Shown piece after piece: positions 27,260-35,509 of a stretch of DNA of 64,000 nt (positions are counted from its first letter, which is position 1; each line of letters opens with the position of its first letter). The translations under genes and the position numbers were made by a program. The stretch comes from Chitinophaga varians (GTDB lineage: Bacteria > Bacteroidota > Bacteroidia > Chitinophagales > Chitinophagaceae). Under the pieces are notes generated by a model. It made no database searches. It saw nothing but the letters and a program-made list of their open reading frames with translations, and was not told the origin of the DNA. The DNA lies in the NCBI RefSeq assembly GCF_014529945.1, contig NZ_JACVFB010000005.1:558001-622000 (forward strand). The letters are read 5' to 3'.

Positions 27260-28282
27260 ATGCGTTTATTTTGTAGTATCCTCACCTTTGCCATGATGGG
27301 CCTATTGAGCTTTTCATCATGCAGTAAAAAAGAACAATCAGAAGACAACAAAACTGTCAGTAAAACATCACCTAAAGTCAGTACAGAACAGATCAATTAC
27401 CGGCAGGAATTACGCAACTTCATTCAGGAAATCAGCGCCTGGGCAAGAACGCGTAAACCCGGATTTATAGTGGTAGCACAAAACAGCACAGAACTGCTGA
27501 CGACCACCGGCGACACGTCTGATCCTATTGTACCGGACTACCTCAACGCGCTCAATGGTATTGGCAGAGAGGAGTTGTACTACGGCTACGAGAACAAGGA
27601 CAATGCCGTTACGCCTGCTGCTGTTACCCAGGAATGGGTACGATTTGGCAAACGGGCTACCACCAACCACCTGACCGTGCTTGTTACCGACTATTGCAGC
27701 CAGGCGCCGTTGATGGCTGCCTCTTATCAAAAGAACGAAGCCAACGGATTTATCTCTTTTGCCACCGCCAGCCGTCAACTGCAAACTATTCCTGCCGGTG
27801 CGCCCAATCATGAAAACGCGAACAACATCAACACATTGGCAGACGCTAAAAATTTCCTTTACCTGATCTCTCCTGATGATCAGTATATCGCCAAGCTGAA
27901 AGCAACCAACTATGATGTGCTGATCATCGACGCTTTCCCGCCGGCGGGAGGAAAAAATACCTGGACTGCCGCGCAGATCAACTCACTCAAAGTGAAAAAG
28001 AATGGTGGCAAACGCTTAGTACTGGCTTATATGAGCATGGGACAGGCAGAAGATTACCGCTGGTATTGGAAGCCGGAGTGGAATACACAGCATCCGGCAT
28101 GGATGGCCGCACTGGACCCTGAATGGGAAGGTAATTACTATGTTCGTTACTGGATGCCGGAATGGAAAGCCTATATCTATGGTAACGCTGACTCCTATAC
28201 GCAAAAATTACTGGACGCCGGTTTTGATGGCACCTACCTCGATCCGGTGGATGCTTCCGGATATTGGGAAAATCCGCAATGA
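27260..28282 (+). CDS. GH114-like (TM1410 fold) lipoprotein
   Basis: The ATG at 27260 gives a lipoprotein signal peptide (MRLFCSILTF...SFSSC). The mature protein carries LTVLVTDYCSQ, YDVLIIDAFPP, KRLVLAYMSMGQAEDYRWYW, VRYWMPEWKAYIYG and GFDGTYLDPVDASGYW. These motifs match the endo-alpha-1,4-polygalactosaminidase/TM1410 TIM-barrel family (GH114), with Asp and Glu residues at strand ends. It would act outside or in the periplasm on galactosaminogalactan-like or related polymers, but the natural substrate in Bacteroidota is unknown. Confidence 0.82.
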   Translation: MRLFCSILTFAMMGLLSFSSCSKKEQSEDNKTVSKTSPKVSTEQINYRQELRNFIQEISAWARTRKPGFIVVAQNSTELLTTTGDTSDPIVPDYLNALNGIGREELYYGYENKDNAVTPAAVTQEWVRFGKRATTNHLTVLVTDYCSQAPLMAASYQKNEANGFISFATASRQLQTIPAGAPNHENANNINTLADAKNFLYLISPDDQYIAKLKATNYDVLIIDAFPPAGGKNTWTAAQINSLKVKKNGGKRLVLAYMSMGQAEDYRWYWKPEWNTQHPAWMAALDPEWEGNYYVRYWMPEWKAYIYGNADSYTQKLLDAGFDGTYLDPVDASGYWENPQ

Positions 28283-28296
28283 AAATAGTGGATGAT

Positions 28297-28331
28297 AAAA
28301 AAAGGCGAATCGACAGGATTCGCCTTTTTTA
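28297..28331. terminator. Bidirectional terminator between convergent genes
   Basis: A 14-bp stem (AAAAAAGGCGAATC paired with its complement) with a 5-base loop is flanked by A-run and T-run, so it can serve both the GH114-like gene and the minus-strand protease gene. Confidence 0.85.
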
Positions 28332-28349
28332 ATTTGCTCCGACACCAAT

Positions 28350-30110
28350 TTAAATATTTCCCCAGGCAGACCATCCGCTACCACTTATCCAATAAGTGGT
28401 GGTCATGATCGTAGCATTAGCAGCAAATACATCAACAAAGTTAGGTCCCCTTGAAATAGCTGCAGGGATGGCATTAATAGGACCGCCGAGGTTGACGGAA
28501 GATGACCAACCGGTGCCGGTCCGGTTGAAATTGATCAGGGCGCTGCCATTCCTGGCAAAGACCTGCAGATTATTGGCATCCCTGGCTACTACAACAGGAT
28601 CGGAGGACAGTGTGCCTCCCAGGTCGCTCCAGGCACTCCATCCCGTACCTTCTACCCAATTCAGCGTAACCAGGCTGTTGGTACTACTGCGGGCGAAGAC
28701 ATGTAGAAGTTGCGTTGTGCTGGCATTGACCGCCGGAGCACCGGCAATATTACCGCCAAGATTATTCCATGTAGACCATCCTCCGGTAGTAGACCAGCTT
28801 ATCTGCGTCAGATTGTTATTGGTTGTTTGGGCGAATACATGCAGGATATTCGCGCCGCTGGAAGCCACCGCGGGTTGCGAGGTGAGTATACCGCCCAGGT
28901 CTTCCCAGGCAGACCATCCGGTGCCGCTGGTCCAGGTCCTGGTAACGAGGGTGTTACCGGCGCTTCTGGCAAAGACACTGATCACGCCGGGTGTTCTGGC
29001 ATTCACTACCGGCGCATCGGCGATACTGCCGCCCAGGTTTTCCCAGGTAGACCATCCTTTGAAGGCTGTCCATGAGATGTGTATCAGATTATTGGAAGGT
29101 CCTTTGGCAAAAACATCCATGTAGCCGCCAGCCCGCGCTACCGCCGCCGGGATAGAGGAGACAGGTCCCAGTGGTTGCCATCTGGACCATTTGCCGGTGT
29201 TGTTCCAGGATTTGTGCATCAGGTTACCGGCAGGACCAATGGCAAAAACGCTCATGTTATTCGCATCTCTGGAAATGGCCACCGGAGGGGAATAACAAGG
29301 AGCATCCACCGGAACGCGATAGAGGTATTCCAGGGCGAGGCGATCGTTGGCGGTAAAGCTGCCACTGGGGTCACCGGTGGTGCCCAGGCTGTAACACGCC
29401 AGCATAAAAGAGCCGGCATCGGGGCCCGTAGGTGTACCCGGAATAGGGATAGCGCCGGCAGTACCAGCTCCCTCGTTGCTGCCACTACCGCAGCTGTAGC
29501 TGGAATTGTTCCAGTCGGTATGCCGCAACCCAATGGTATGGCCCATCTCATGTTCCACCACATGCCTGATAAAATCCACGTTGTTGCCCAATTGCGATGA
29601 GCAGGTATTGATGGTAATAGTCGGATAAGGGTGACCGTTAACCGGGAATCCCGAAAAACCCAGTTGACCTGCGCTAAGGCAAGCGCCCTGCACGGTAATG
29701 TCCGCCGTAGTGGTGGTTACGTATTTAAAAGTGAGGTCGAGGTTCAGCGCGTTGTAATTATTGATGGCCTGCTGCACCGCCGCGACATACACACTGCTGA
29801 GGTTTACGGTACGTACCCTCAATTCACGTGGTAAACCACCTACCAGTTGCGTTGTTCTGTACTGCTCTGTTGCTGCCACCCGGAGAGCAGGGCCTGCCGG
29901 TCCCAGGTCGCGTTCATACAGCAGAATATCCCGCTCTACGAGATAACCACTGTCGATACGTTGCAGGTCTTTGGTATTGAAGCCTAATGCCCTGATACGG
30001 GCAAGAACGGAAGCATCGACAGGGCCGGAGTTACCTGGATCATCACGTTTACAGGAAATGCTCTGAAAAATGAGCAGACAACATAGGAAGAAGATGAATT
30101 TTTTTTGCAT
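28350..30110 (-). CDS. M57-type zinc metalloprotease lipoprotein with PLL-like seven-bladed propeller
   Basis: The 586-residue protein is a lipoprotein (FQSISC, Cys20). Its protease domain (about 90-270) has HEMGHTIGLRH at 187-197, the extended HExxHxxGxxH zinc motif of metzincins, in the context of the Bacteroidota dual-action HEIGH/M57 group. Residues about 275-586 form seven repeats of about 46 residues with VFA and GTGWSAW..LGG cores, as in PLL-type fucose-binding propellers. A surface protease targeted by its own lectin propeller is the natural reading. The gene is divergent from the accessory region. Confidence 0.88.
   Translation of the reverse strand: MQKKFIFFLCCLLIFQSISCKRDDPGNSGPVDASVLARIRALGFNTKDLQRIDSGYLVERDILLYERDLGPAGPALRVAATEQYRTTQLVGGLPRELRVRTVNLSSVYVAAVQQAINNYNALNLDLTFKYVTTTTADITVQGACLSAGQLGFSGFPVNGHPYPTITINTCSSQLGNNVDFIRHVVEHEMGHTIGLRHTDWNNSSYSCGSGSNEGAGTAGAIPIPGTPTGPDAGSFMLACYSLGTTGDPSGSFTANDRLALEYLYRVPVDAPCYSPPVAISRDANNMSVFAIGPAGNLMHKSWNNTGKWSRWQPLGPVSSIPAAVARAGGYMDVFAKGPSNNLIHISWTAFKGWSTWENLGGSIADAPVVNARTPGVISVFARSAGNTLVTRTWTSGTGWSAWEDLGGILTSQPAVASSGANILHVFAQTTNNNLTQISWSTTGGWSTWNNLGGNIAGAPAVNASTTQLLHVFARSSTNSLVTLNWVEGTGWSAWSDLGGTLSSDPVVVARDANNLQVFARNGSALINFNRTGTGWSSSVNLGGPINAIPAAISRGPNFVDVFAANATIMTTTYWISGSGWSAWGNI
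28353..29288 (-). repeat. Seven about 138-bp in-frame repeats encoding the propeller blades
   Basis: Units begin near residues 275, 320, 366, 412, 458, 504 and 548 of the protease. The shared protein core is VFA.....N.L...W..G.GWS.W..LGG. DNA copies have diverged, so the array looks old. Confidence 0.8.
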
Positions 30111-30305
30111 AAGGGACAGATTTTTAGCTACATGAAATGAAGAGGAATACAGCGCCAGGCTTTTGGGTTATACTTTAGGGAAAAGCTTTATCGGGATAGT
30201 GGCGTAAATATAGGCGGGATGGGTGCTACGGGGTCACAGGTGGGGAGCATGGCTATCTCGCAGACCAAATCAGTAATATGGATGCTGGGAAGCGAAAATA
30301 AAAGA

Positions 30306-30341
30306 GGGACCAATCATCTCCGGGATGATTGGTCCCTTAAA
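30306..30341 (+). terminator. Orphan terminator-like hairpin
   Basis: A perfect 13-bp stem (30306-30318 with 30324-30336) and 5-base loop are followed by TTAAAATTT. No gene reads into it from either side, so it may end an unannotated small RNA or be a relic. Confidence 0.6.
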
Positions 30342-30388
30342 ATTTCTCCAAAGACGGTTTCCCGTAATGATCGGCATTTTTCATTATC

Positions 30389-30396
30389 TAGTTTTG
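30389..30396 (+). promoter_or_regulatory. Candidate -7 element of the first Cys-rich miniprotein gene
   Basis: TAGTTTTG matches TAnnTTTG and lies 51 bases before the ATG at 30448. No -33 TTG is seen. Confidence 0.35.
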
Positions 30397-30447
30397 ATGT
30401 GACACTAAATGATGTTTATGAAATTAGAAGAAACTAAGTGGAGTTTT

Positions 30448-30657
30448 ATGAAAACGAAGTATTACGTATCCTTAATTCAACAAGCTAATGGAGATCAGGA
30501 AGTCCATTGTGAAACCTGCCGAGCGCTCCCTAAGCCGGAACACAGAGTGTTGCTCGGAGAGTTTTATGCCTGCCAGGATGCAGTAAGGGCAGCACGAAAA
30601 ATCTATCTAACAGCCGATGGCTGTAAAATATGTTCCCCCACATGTCATTCGAGGTAA
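30448..30657 (+). CDS. Cys-rich 69-residue miniprotein, copy 1
   Basis: I start at 30448 because the relative at 36283 begins at the same point. The two are equally long (69 residues) and identical at about 33 positions. Conserved are MK.KYYV, NGD.E.H, TC (Cys24), LGEF..CQ.AVR.A.K.Y and the C-terminal GC..C...CH (Cys59, Cys62, Cys66, His67). The Cys/His pattern suggests a small metal-binding fold. No signal peptide is present. The function is unknown; an upstream ATG at 30409 in frame would add 13 unrelated residues. Confidence 0.8.
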   Translation: MKTKYYVSLIQQANGDQEVHCETCRALPKPEHRVLLGEFYACQDAVRAARKIYLTADGCKICSPTCHSR

Positions 30658-30764
30658 TACAAGAACGAATATATATTGCCATTTTCCTTCCGCCATTTTT
30701 AAATATCCTTTGTTTTGTAAACCTCAAAATGTAATTCCTTTCTCCAAAAGAAAAACGATTTATT

Positions 30765-32132
30765 ATGGGTTGGTCATTCCGTAAATCTATTAGCGCCGGA
30801 CCATTCAGGATGAACTTTTCCAAAAGTGGCGTCAGTTATTCCGTAGGGGGTAAAGGAGCGCGCATCAATACTGGTCCCCGCGGAACATACGTCAACCTGA
30901 GCGCGTATGGTATCAGCTACCGGCAGAAGGTGTCTGCTCCTGTTTCCCCCTTATCTCCTCCCTCCTTTGAGACATCACCAGGTGAACGACATAATAATAT
31001 AACTTCTGCCGCAGTAGAAGAGTTGACAGATACAGATTCTCAGTCATTCATTACTGAACTGAACCAGAAATGTGCAAAAGTCTCCTATGCAAAGGGGGCA
31101 AAATTACCATTACTTCTTTTATTGGCAGTATTACTATTTAGCTCCTGGGGTAAACGGGACAGAATAATACAGCCGGCAACAGATACTACTTTTGTAAGAG
31201 TAGTGGCCGTAAACGGCGCTAATATCCGAAAAGAGCCCAATGTAAAATCCAGGATTTTAGAAACAGCTACCTATGATCAGAAATATATATTGCTGGACAC
31301 TTCCAATCGACAATGGCTTAAGGTAGGGGTGTCGGATTCTTCCGGTTATGTCAGCCGTGATCTGGCTGAAATTAGCCATCTTTCTTATGATGAGGTAAAA
31401 GAGGAAGAATCGTATCTGGTGAATGAGTATCTGGGATATGAAATTGTTTTGTGGATACTTGGTTTTGTTTTTCTTATTCGCTGGTTGAAAAGGGTAGATA
31501 GGAAAAGGTTTACGATGGAACTGCATTACGCCATGGATGATAAGTACGAACAGGTATACCAGCAATTCAAGGCTCATTTTGTTACCTTTTCCCGGTCTTC
31601 CAGAATCTGGCAATATCTGAATACCCAGCGTACAACAGATTATAAGCGACATGCCGGGGCGGGTAATCTGATTAGAAGACTGAGGATAAGGGGCATATCT
31701 GAGAATAAGATACCGATTCCTTATTTTGTTACCAATGTGGCTATTCCCTATATCTCACTTCACAATCTGGAACTATATTTTTTACCGGAGCGGTTGCTGG
31801 TAAAACGTGGAAGCGCTTTTGCTGCCATATATTATAAGAATTTGCATATAACTGGTCGTGTTACTGACTTTATCGAATCGGATATGTTGCCTGGTGACGC
31901 AAGAGTGGTTGACTACACGTGGCAATATGTCAATAAATCAGGGGGGCCGGACAGGCGGTTCAATAATAATCGTAAGCTTCCGGTATGTGCCTATTCGGAG
32001 TATACGTTTACATCAGATACCGGCGTGTTTGAGACGATAGCCACTTCAAAACAGTCTGCTATGGATGATTTTGCTGGTTTTATTCTAAAAATAGGTGCTT
32101 TGCAGGAGAGGGTGGGAGCTTGTTACCAGTAA
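30765..32132 (+). CDS. DUF4236 / SH3-like membrane protein
   Basis: The 455-residue protein begins with a clear DUF4236 domain (about 1-53: FRKSISAGPFRMNFSKSG, GPRGTYVNL). A membrane helix follows (about 110-128), then an SH3b-like domain (about 142-198: VNGANIRKEPNVKSRILE, WLKVGVSDSSGYV), a second membrane helix (about 222-240) and a cytoplasmic C-terminal domain of about 210 residues that I do not recognise. The topology places the SH3b domain outside the membrane. DUF4236 occurs often in phage, plasmid and stress contexts. The gene converges on the 332-residue membrane protein. Confidence 0.85.
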   Translation: MGWSFRKSISAGPFRMNFSKSGVSYSVGGKGARINTGPRGTYVNLSAYGISYRQKVSAPVSPLSPPSFETSPGERHNNITSAAVEELTDTDSQSFITELNQKCAKVSYAKGAKLPLLLLLAVLLFSSWGKRDRIIQPATDTTFVRVVAVNGANIRKEPNVKSRILETATYDQKYILLDTSNRQWLKVGVSDSSGYVSRDLAEISHLSYDEVKEEESYLVNEYLGYEIVLWILGFVFLIRWLKRVDRKRFTMELHYAMDDKYEQVYQQFKAHFVTFSRSSRIWQYLNTQRTTDYKRHAGAGNLIRRLRIRGISENKIPIPYFVTNVAIPYISLHNLELYFLPERLLVKRGSAFAAIYYKNLHITGRVTDFIESDMLPGDARVVDYTWQYVNKSGGPDRRFNNNRKLPVCAYSEYTFTSDTGVFETIATSKQSAMDDFAGFILKIGALQERVGACYQ

Positions 32133-32146
32133 AAAAATGGTTACCC

Positions 32147-32192
32147 AAAAGAAAAAGCCTTCAGATCATTAGGTCTGAAGGCTTTTTCTTTT
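32147..32192. terminator. Bidirectional terminator between convergent genes
   Basis: A perfect 19-bp stem (32147-32165 with 32174-32192) with an 8-base loop has A-rich and T-rich flanks and can stop both the DUF4236 gene and the minus-strand gene at 32222. Confidence 0.9.
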
Positions 32193-32221
32193 GGCAGAGA
32201 TAAAAGGCCTGACCTCCGGGT

Positions 32222-33220
32222 CTATTTCGCGCTCACGCCCGATAGAATGTGTGCTTCGATCATATGAGCAGTAATGGGTCTCAACTGATAGCCAAACACC
32301 ACCGGATGTTCGCCGGGTAAGGTATAATACTCCATTTTGCCTTTTATTTTAGAATACCAGACTTTTCCTATGGCCTGATAGGTGATCGTGTCCGGGCTGG
32401 TTATTTTCCTGAAATATTTCAACTTCATGGAATCTAACGGTACGATCCTCACATTCGGCATGGCCTTGTTACAGGCAACAGGCTCATAATGATCTTCCTG
32501 CCAAAACATGCAGGTGCCTGAGCCCGGTGGCTGAATTTTATCCTTCCACCACCACATGCCCCCCGTTCCCACCACCAGCGATAACATTACTGCTGCTGCC
32601 AGCGTTTTCGTGGATTTCTCCCTTGTTTTCCGTGGAGCATTGGTTTCTACGATTTTAATGTCTGTACGCTCCCTCCTTTTTGAATCATCTATCCTGATCG
32701 GAATTATCGGATTTTCCGGAATTACCGGATTTTCAGTTGGTTTATCCACTTCCGTTGCAGATATATCGATGGGGTGGATTGGCCTTGACACCTCGTTTTC
32801 TATTACCGGGCTGGTATTATCTAACGCCGGGTTTTCCTCTATTCGTTCATCACCGGAAATCGTTTTCCCGTTTTCCCAGGGCCTGCCTGGAAAGTCAATT
32901 AACCAGGCCAGGAGCTCAATATTCTTCTCACCGGGCTTTTCAGACTTTCCCTTTAGGTAATTGACCAACGGCCTGAACTTATCCGTGTCGCATCGTTGAA
33001 GGATAACATGACAGCTTTTCGATTCATTCAAATCTCCACAAAAATCCCTGATGGCCTTTTCATCTCGCTTGCTTACATCATTAGTACATCTCTTCACGCA
33101 TTCGTCTTTGAGTTTCGCAGGTGTCAGGTGCATCAGACCGTGGGGTAGTGCATTGTTTGCCTTCTTTCGTTCATAGGCTTGCATGACCAGTTGCTGGTAG
33201 TCAATAAAAAATGTCGCCAT
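32222..33220 (-). CDS. Uncharacterised single-pass membrane protein
   Basis: The 332-residue protein has an N-terminal soluble domain (about 1-115) ending in IELLAWLIDFPGRPW, a Pro-rich linker (about 120-195, with a PVIPENPIIPI stretch from DNA repeats), a membrane helix (about 208-226) and a C-terminal extracytoplasmic part of about 105 residues. I know of no named family. The layout (cytoplasmic domain, flexible linker, membrane anchor, outside domain) fits a sensor or scaffold. Confidence 0.7.
   Translation of the reverse strand: MATFFIDYQQLVMQAYERKKANNALPHGLMHLTPAKLKDECVKRCTNDVSKRDEKAIRDFCGDLNESKSCHVILQRCDTDKFRPLVNYLKGKSEKPGEKNIELLAWLIDFPGRPWENGKTISGDERIEENPALDNTSPVIENEVSRPIHPIDISATEVDKPTENPVIPENPIIPIRIDDSKRRERTDIKIVETNAPRKTREKSTKTLAAAVMLSLVVGTGGMWWWKDKIQPPGSGTCMFWQEDHYEPVACNKAMPNVRIVPLDSMKLKYFRKITSPDTITYQAIGKVWYSKIKGKMEYYTLPGEHPVVFGYQLRPITAHMIEAHILSGVSAK
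32700..32741 (-). repeat. Short GGAATTA-CCGG repeats within the linker coding region
   Basis: Units related to GGAATTACCGGATTTTCC repeat in tandem and encode the PVIPENPIIPI segment. A similar set lies upstream of the same gene at 33246-33312. Confidence 0.5.
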
Positions 33221-33245
33221 AAATGAAATTATAGAACTGAATAAT

Positions 33246-33312
33246 CGGAATCAGATCCGCATTCCCGGAATTAAAAGTGGAATACCAGGAATTACTGGAA
33301 TTATTGGAATTG
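33246..33312. repeat. Degenerate GGAATT tandem repeats upstream of the membrane-protein gene
   Basis: The hexamer GGAATT or GGAATA recurs at roughly 9-10-base spacing across 67 bases. The same unit is found inside the adjacent gene. Confidence 0.5.
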
Positions 33313-33339
33313 TTTGTAAATCAACCATTTATCTCAATC

Positions 33340-33347
33340 TATCTTTG
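33340..33347 (+). promoter_or_regulatory. Candidate -7 element for the small-peptide transcript
   Basis: TATCTTTG fits TAnnTTTG. A TTTG lies at 33313-33316, but the 23-base spacing is long, so confidence is low. It would give a leader of about 225 bases. Confidence 0.35.
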
Positions 33348-33580
33348 TTTTGCAATCGGGTAAATACCTCCTTAGCTAAGAGGTTCTCTGTACAGGACCG
33401 GTTCACCCAGGGTTAAGAAAGCGGAAGCCGGTTACCGGCTTGGGAAGCGGTCAACAGCTTCCGTAATCCTCACCCATCCTTCCCAAAAAGCAAGAAGCGC
33501 TTCTTCACTATTTCAAAACTCTGCTGCCGGCAGCCCCGGCAACCGGCAGCCTATTGCTTCACAATTCAAAAACTAAAACA

Positions 33581-33730
33581 ATGTTTACTATTATAATAAG
33601 CCTTTTCCTGGCATTCCTGCATCCCGGTCATTCCAATAACGGTCATCATAACAATGGCGAACAGGTTACTACTTTGGATGATACCGGTGGCGAAACCGGA
33701 ACAATTCCTCCAAGGAAACCCAATCCATAA
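33581..33730 (+). CDS. Small secreted-peptide-like ORF (49 residues)
   Basis: The ORF encodes a hydrophobic N-terminus (MFTIIISLFLAFLHPGHS) followed by a short polar tail with HSNNGHHNNG and a Pro-rich end (TIPPRKPNP). It ends 6 bases before a strong terminator, and a structured leader precedes it, so it appears to be a one-gene transcript. It is directly upstream of a TPR sensor kinase/regulator pair. It may be a secreted or membrane-anchored peptide sensed by that kinase, or just an ORF on a regulatory RNA. Confidence 0.5.
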   Translation: MFTIIISLFLAFLHPGHSNNGHHNNGEQVTTLDDTGGETGTIPPRKPNP

Positions 33731-33736
33731 TTTTCC

Positions 33737-33770
33737 GTGAGGCAAGAAATTTCTTGCCTCACTTTTTTTT
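33737..33770 (+). terminator. Rho-independent terminator after the small peptide ORF
   Basis: A perfect 26-base palindrome (33737-33762, AAATTT at its centre) is followed by eight T residues. Confidence 0.88.
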
Positions 33771-33836
33771 ATTACCCGTCAATAATAATGCTCTCAAAAT
33801 GAAGAAATTCGATACTTTTAAGAGAAATAATCCATC

Positions 33837-35504
33837 GTGCGTCCCTCAACCATCATCCTGCCCATACTCCTCGGCAGCCTTTTAGCCTGCACATCCAATC
33901 GGGAGCACCCGCAACCCATCTCTGCACCCACGTTGGAAAAAGGAGAATCTTTTTTCAATAAGAATAACGATTCTGCCTTTTATTACTTTAATCTCGTTGC
34001 AACATCAGCTACAGACAGCCTGAAAATTGCCATGGCCTATACTTATATGGGAATCATCCAGGCATATGAGGGCGACCATTACGGGGGACAGGAAAGCCTG
34101 TTGAAATCCCTTACTTATCTGGATGAACACAAAACGAAAGACCAGGAATGTCTGATGTCAAATTATCATGAACTGGGTAATATCTGTCTCGATCTCAAAA
34201 ACTACGAAGCAGCTATCGACTATTATCGTCAGGCGCTTAAATATATTAAGCAGACAGGTGACGAAACCATTGCCTTAAACGGTATCGCCCTTACTTACCA
34301 GAAGAAAGGCGACTATGATCAGGCCATCGATATGTACAAATCCCTGCTGGCTAAGAGTAAGGATAAGAAAAAAGAATATGCCCGGGTACTCTCCAACTAT
34401 GCCAAAACCAAATGGTTGAAAGATTCCACGTATCCTGCCGGGCCTGAGCTGCAACGGGCGTTACAAATCCGTAGGGATTCAAACGATATCAGGGGACTTA
34501 ATGCCAGCTACGCACATCTGTCGGACTATTATTCGCTATCCTTACCTGATTCAGCACTCTATTATGCCGTGAGAAGATACGAAATTGCCAGGGAAATGAA
34601 TAGTCCGGACGACGAAGTAGAAGCCCTTTCAAAACTTATTACACTTAGTCCCGCCAATTTGTTGAAACCTTATTTTATCCGCTACCAATACCTGACGGAT
34701 AGTATCCAAACGGCAAAGAACGCAGCCAAAAACCAATTTGCATTAATCCGGTACGAGGCCGCAAAAAGTAAAGCCGATAATCTCCAGCTCCAAAAGGATA
34801 ATGCACAAAGGAAAACCCAATTGGTCATACAACGGTTCGTATTAGTACTTACCATCCTGTTTTTCAGCGCCGGTGGAATTGTTTTAATCCTTAGGTCCCG
34901 TAGGCGCCGGCAACAAATAGAGTTTAAATCCCGGCAGACGATACAGGAAAATCAACTTAAAACCTCCCAGAAAGTGCATGATGTGGTGGCTAATGGCTTG
35001 TACCGCATCATGGCAGACCTTGAGTATAAAACGGCTGTAGACAAAGAGGAATTGATCGATAAGATTGAGGTGCTGTATGAACGATCCCGCGATATCTCCT
35101 ATGAAACCCCCACTATCTCAACGATTCCTTTTCCTGATAAAATTGACAATTTGTTGGAGTCATTTAGCTCCGATCATATCAAGGTCCTGATCTTTGGCAA
35201 CGGTCCTGTGCTCTGGAACCGGATCAATACGCAGATACAGCACGAAGTGGAACATATTCTGCAGGAATTGATGGTTAATATGAAAAAGCATAGTCAGGCC
35301 AGTTCCGTGATGATAAAGTTCGAATCTCAAAACGACCAGGTTCAAATCCTCTATACCGATAATGGTATCGGTATTCCTGCGCAAGTTACGTATGGGAATG
35401 GACTGAAGAATACGGAAACCCGTATTAAAAGAATTGGCGGGAAATATAGATTTGAACATCCTGTTAAAGGAGTAAAAATTCATATTTCCTTCCCAATAGC
35501 TTAG
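33837..35504 (+). CDS. TPR-containing sensor histidine kinase (lipoprotein-like, HisKA_3/LytS style)
   Basis: It starts with GTG at 33837; no in-frame ATG gives the signal peptide. The N-terminus is a lipoprotein signal (LLGSLLAC, Cys18). TPR units fill about 35-260, for example YHELGNICLDLKNYEAAIDYY and GIALTYQKKGDYDQAIDMY. A membrane helix (about 333-352) leads to the His box QKVHDVVANGLYRIM, typical of Bacteroidota NarL-partner kinases, and an ATPase domain with LQELMVNMKKHSQA and DNGIGIP. Its response regulator starts 5 bases downstream. Confidence 0.92.
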   Translation: MRPSTIILPILLGSLLACTSNREHPQPISAPTLEKGESFFNKNNDSAFYYFNLVATSATDSLKIAMAYTYMGIIQAYEGDHYGGQESLLKSLTYLDEHKTKDQECLMSNYHELGNICLDLKNYEAAIDYYRQALKYIKQTGDETIALNGIALTYQKKGDYDQAIDMYKSLLAKSKDKKKEYARVLSNYAKTKWLKDSTYPAGPELQRALQIRRDSNDIRGLNASYAHLSDYYSLSLPDSALYYAVRRYEIAREMNSPDDEVEALSKLITLSPANLLKPYFIRYQYLTDSIQTAKNAAKNQFALIRYEAAKSKADNLQLQKDNAQRKTQLVIQRFVLVLTILFFSAGGIVLILRSRRRRQQIEFKSRQTIQENQLKTSQKVHDVVANGLYRIMADLEYKTAVDKEELIDKIEVLYERSRDISYETPTISTIPFPDKIDNLLESFSSDHIKVLIFGNGPVLWNRINTQIQHEVEHILQELMVNMKKHSQASSVMIKFESQNDQVQILYTDNGIGIPAQVTYGNGLKNTETRIKRIGGKYRFEHPVKGVKIHISFPIA

Positions 35505-35509
35505 TACAT

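Larger units (their letters stand above)
30111..30447. other. Intergenic region between divergent genes (337 bases)
   Basis: It holds no convincing ORF. A perfect terminator-like hairpin lies at 30306-30336 although no plus-strand gene precedes it, and a -7-like TAGTTTTG is at 30389-30396. Confidence 0.5.
33221..33580. other. Intergenic region with degenerate repeats and structured leader (360 bases)
   Basis: 33246-33312 carries at least six GGAAT(T) units in a degenerate tandem run, next to the minus-strand gene start. TATCTTTG at 33340-33347 could be a -7 for the plus strand. From about 33353 to 33580 several palindromes (an AAGCCGG/CCGGCTT pair, GAAGCGCTTC, GCTGCCGGCAGC) predict a folded leader ahead of the small ORF at 33581. 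Confidence 0.5.
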
